A DNA stretch of 64,000 bases. It comes from Acidovorax temperans (lineage in GTDB: Bacteria > Pseudomonadota > Gammaproteobacteria > Burkholderiales > Burkholderiaceae_C). The DNA lies in contig NZ_VFPV01000001.1 in NCBI RefSeq assembly GCF_006716905.1, positions 1,366,001-1,430,000 of the forward strand. The letters are read 5' to 3'. The position numbers and the translations under genes were made by a program. Shown here one piece after another: positions 62,834-64,000 of this stretch (the stretch's first letter is position 1; the number at the start of each line of letters is the position of its first letter). The notes under the pieces are model-generated. The model worked only from the letters and a program-made list of their open reading frames with translations, had not been told where the DNA came from and searched no databases.

Positions 62834-64000
62834 GCTGTTGCCTCCCGCGGCTGACTCTGCCGCGCACCCGTGATGGCCTGCCGCCGGCTGGCCACCAACT
62901 CGGCCGCATCGCGGACGGGCTTGTCCTCGGTGTGGACGTAGTGCATGAACTGCGCGACGGTCTTGTGCTGGGTCAGCTCCATGCCGACCTTGATGGGGAC
63001 GCCAGAATTGGCAATGTCCGTCGCCGAGCGGTGGCGGATGCCGTGCGTGCCAACGTGCGGCACGCCAGCGGCCTTGAGCACTCGGCACCAGCCACCGTAG
63101 TGCTCGCCGAAGGTCAGGTGCTTGTCCGGGTCGTTGGGCGAAGGCAGGACATAGGGGCAGCCTTCCCGGCGCGGAGCCGTCGAAAGCAGCCGATAGGCTT
63201 CCGCGCTCATGGGCTTGGACATGCCGCCGGTCTTGCTGTCAGGCCACTTCACTCGCCGCCCCTCGAAATCCAGCCAATCCCATTCGAGCGGGCAGATTTC
63301 GGAGCGACGCGCGGCAAACTCGAATTGCAGCCGGATCGCCAGCGGAATGACGTAGTTCTCCAGTCCCTCCGCTTCCAGCTTCTCCAACTGACGGAAGACG
63401 CGCACCAGTTCATCGTCCACGATGAGCCGCGTTTCCTTGCCGGGCGGGTACATCGGAACGTGGCGGCACGGATTCGTGCCGTCCGGGCGGAAGCCCCACA
63501 CTTCGGCCAGGTTGAACATCTTGCGCAGCACGCCGAAAGCCTTGTTCGCTTCGGTCGGCTTGTAGGCCAGCTTCTCCATCAGGCCGGCAATGTCGGGCCG
63601 TTTCACGTCCTGAACCTTCTTGCGGCCTAGCAGCGGGACGATGCAGCGGTCGATGACGCCCTGGTAGCCGTCCTGCGTGCTGGGCTTGTTGCGCTTCTTG
63701 GAGTAGTCCTCCATGAACTTCTTGCACAACTCGGCCATCGTAGGCGCCTTGCGCGCCTCGGCCTTGGCGCCGCCGGGGTCGCCGCCCCGGCGAACCTCGG
63801 CCAGCCAGTCCTGGGCCATGACGCGGGCCTGTTCAACCGTCAGTTCCCCGAACAAACCCAAGGCGGGCTTGCGACGTTCTCCGGCGTTCGTGCGGTACTG
63901 GAGCATGAACACCCGACGGCCCGCCGGGGTGATCTTGCAGAGGAATCCGGGCACCACGGTGTCCCGCAGTTCGATGGCCATGACCTGGGGTTGTGCCGCC
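62830..64000 (-). CDS. int: Tyrosine integrase of the element (5' partial)
   Basis: Site-specific recombinase of the P4/Tn4371 group, at least 390 residues visible. The N-terminal arm-binding part begins within ELRDTVVPGFLCKITPAG; the catalytic residues are Arg in FAARRSEICPLEW, His/Arg in HGIRHRSATDIANSG and Tyr in AQFMHYVH. An ATG exists at 63979-63981, but the frame stays open to the edge with AAQPQV before it, and integrases of this group normally have about 20 more N-terminal residues, so the real start lies outside. Coupled to the DUF1016 gene. Confidence 0.93.
   Translation of the reverse strand, partial: AAQPQVMAIELRDTVVPGFLCKITPAGRRVFMLQYRTNAGERRKPALGLFGELTVEQARVMAQDWLAEVRRGGDPGGAKAEARKAPTMAELCKKFMEDYSKKRNKPSTQDGYQGVIDRCIVPLLGRKKVQDVKRPDIAGLMEKLAYKPTEANKAFGVLRKMFNLAEVWGFRPDGTNPCRHVPMYPPGKETRLIVDDELVRVFRQLEKLEAEGLENYVIPLAIRLQFEFAARRSEICPLEWDWLDFEGRRVKWPDSKTGGMSKPMSAEAYRLLSTAPRREGCPYVLPSPNDPDKHLTFGEHYGGWCRVLKAAGVPHVGTHGIRHRSATDIANSGVPIKVGMELTQHKTVAQFMHYVHTEDKPVRDAAELVASRRQAITGARQSQPREATA

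Larger units (their letters stand above)
20710..64000. mobile_element. Integrative and conjugative element, Tn4371-like, with metal-resistance cargo (right end outside window)
   Basis: Gene content and order (integrase at one end; parA and repA; relaxase and traF; traG; trbB to trbI at the other end) match my knowledge of the Tn4371 family. The left limit is inferred: it must lie between the chemoreceptor stop at 20689 and the DUF2274 gene at 21006. The right end is beyond the window because the integrase frame is still open at 64000. Cargo is a czc/cad cassette at about 33.7-46.3 kb. An IS30-family element at 53.8-54.9 kb is a later insertion. Confidence 0.85.

Overview
The window is high-GC DNA from a betaproteobacterium of the order Burkholderiales, most probably Comamonadaceae (Acidovorax-like). 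I base this on the order of the type II secretion genes, the cobS-cobC and lpxC neighbourhoods, and copies of a short dispersed repeat that I recall from Comamonadaceae genomes. These are judgements from pattern recognition; no database search was possible.

Bases 1 to about 20,700 are chromosomal backbone. They hold a 5'-truncated ilvA, a cobS-cobC pair for cobalamin nucleotide-loop assembly, and a type II secretion locus (gspC on the minus strand, then gspG-H-I-J-K-L-M-N-D-E on the plus strand, gspF absent). After these come two methyl-accepting chemotaxis receptors on either side of thiC (with a TPP riboswitch), a small membrane protein gene and lpxC. GspD carries an unusual C-terminal SPOR domain.

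From about 20,700 to beyond the right edge lies an integrative and conjugative element with the gene content and order of the Tn4371 family. Its transfer module on the minus strand runs traG, copG-like, trbB-C-D-E-J-K-L-F-G-I and a DUF2274 gene, ending at a strong hairpin near the left boundary. A metal-resistance cargo (33.7-46.3 kb) sits between traG and the relaxase: a LysR regulator, czcC-B-A with czcI, a decayed sensor kinase, a ZIP transporter, a Gly/His-rich zinc-ribbon protein, a cadA P-type ATPase and its divergent MerR-type regulator. Then follow the relaxase, TraF peptidase, DUF2840, a small RHH-type protein, parA, three iterons, repA, an AlpA-like excisionase/regulator, a DUF2285 protein and a DUF2958 protein. 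An intact IS30-family insertion and a 117-bp MITE-like element come next. The right part (55-64 kb) holds a DUF736 protein, a ParB-like protein, a DUF932 protein, small unknowns, a DUF1016 nuclease and the tyrosine integrase, which runs off the window.

The most unusual signals are in the right part of the element. A family of roughly 115-bp GC-rich intergenic repeats (three close copies, two distant relatives) lies after successive minus-strand genes and keeps three hairpins through compensatory or wobble changes. The DUF736 gene and its leader are duplicated head-to-head around an AT-rich palindrome, with one arm decayed. In the transfer module, the entry-exclusion-type lipoprotein next to traG ends in nearly the same peptide as TrbJ, which suggests mimicry. 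repA, parA and iterons suggest that the element can replicate when excised.
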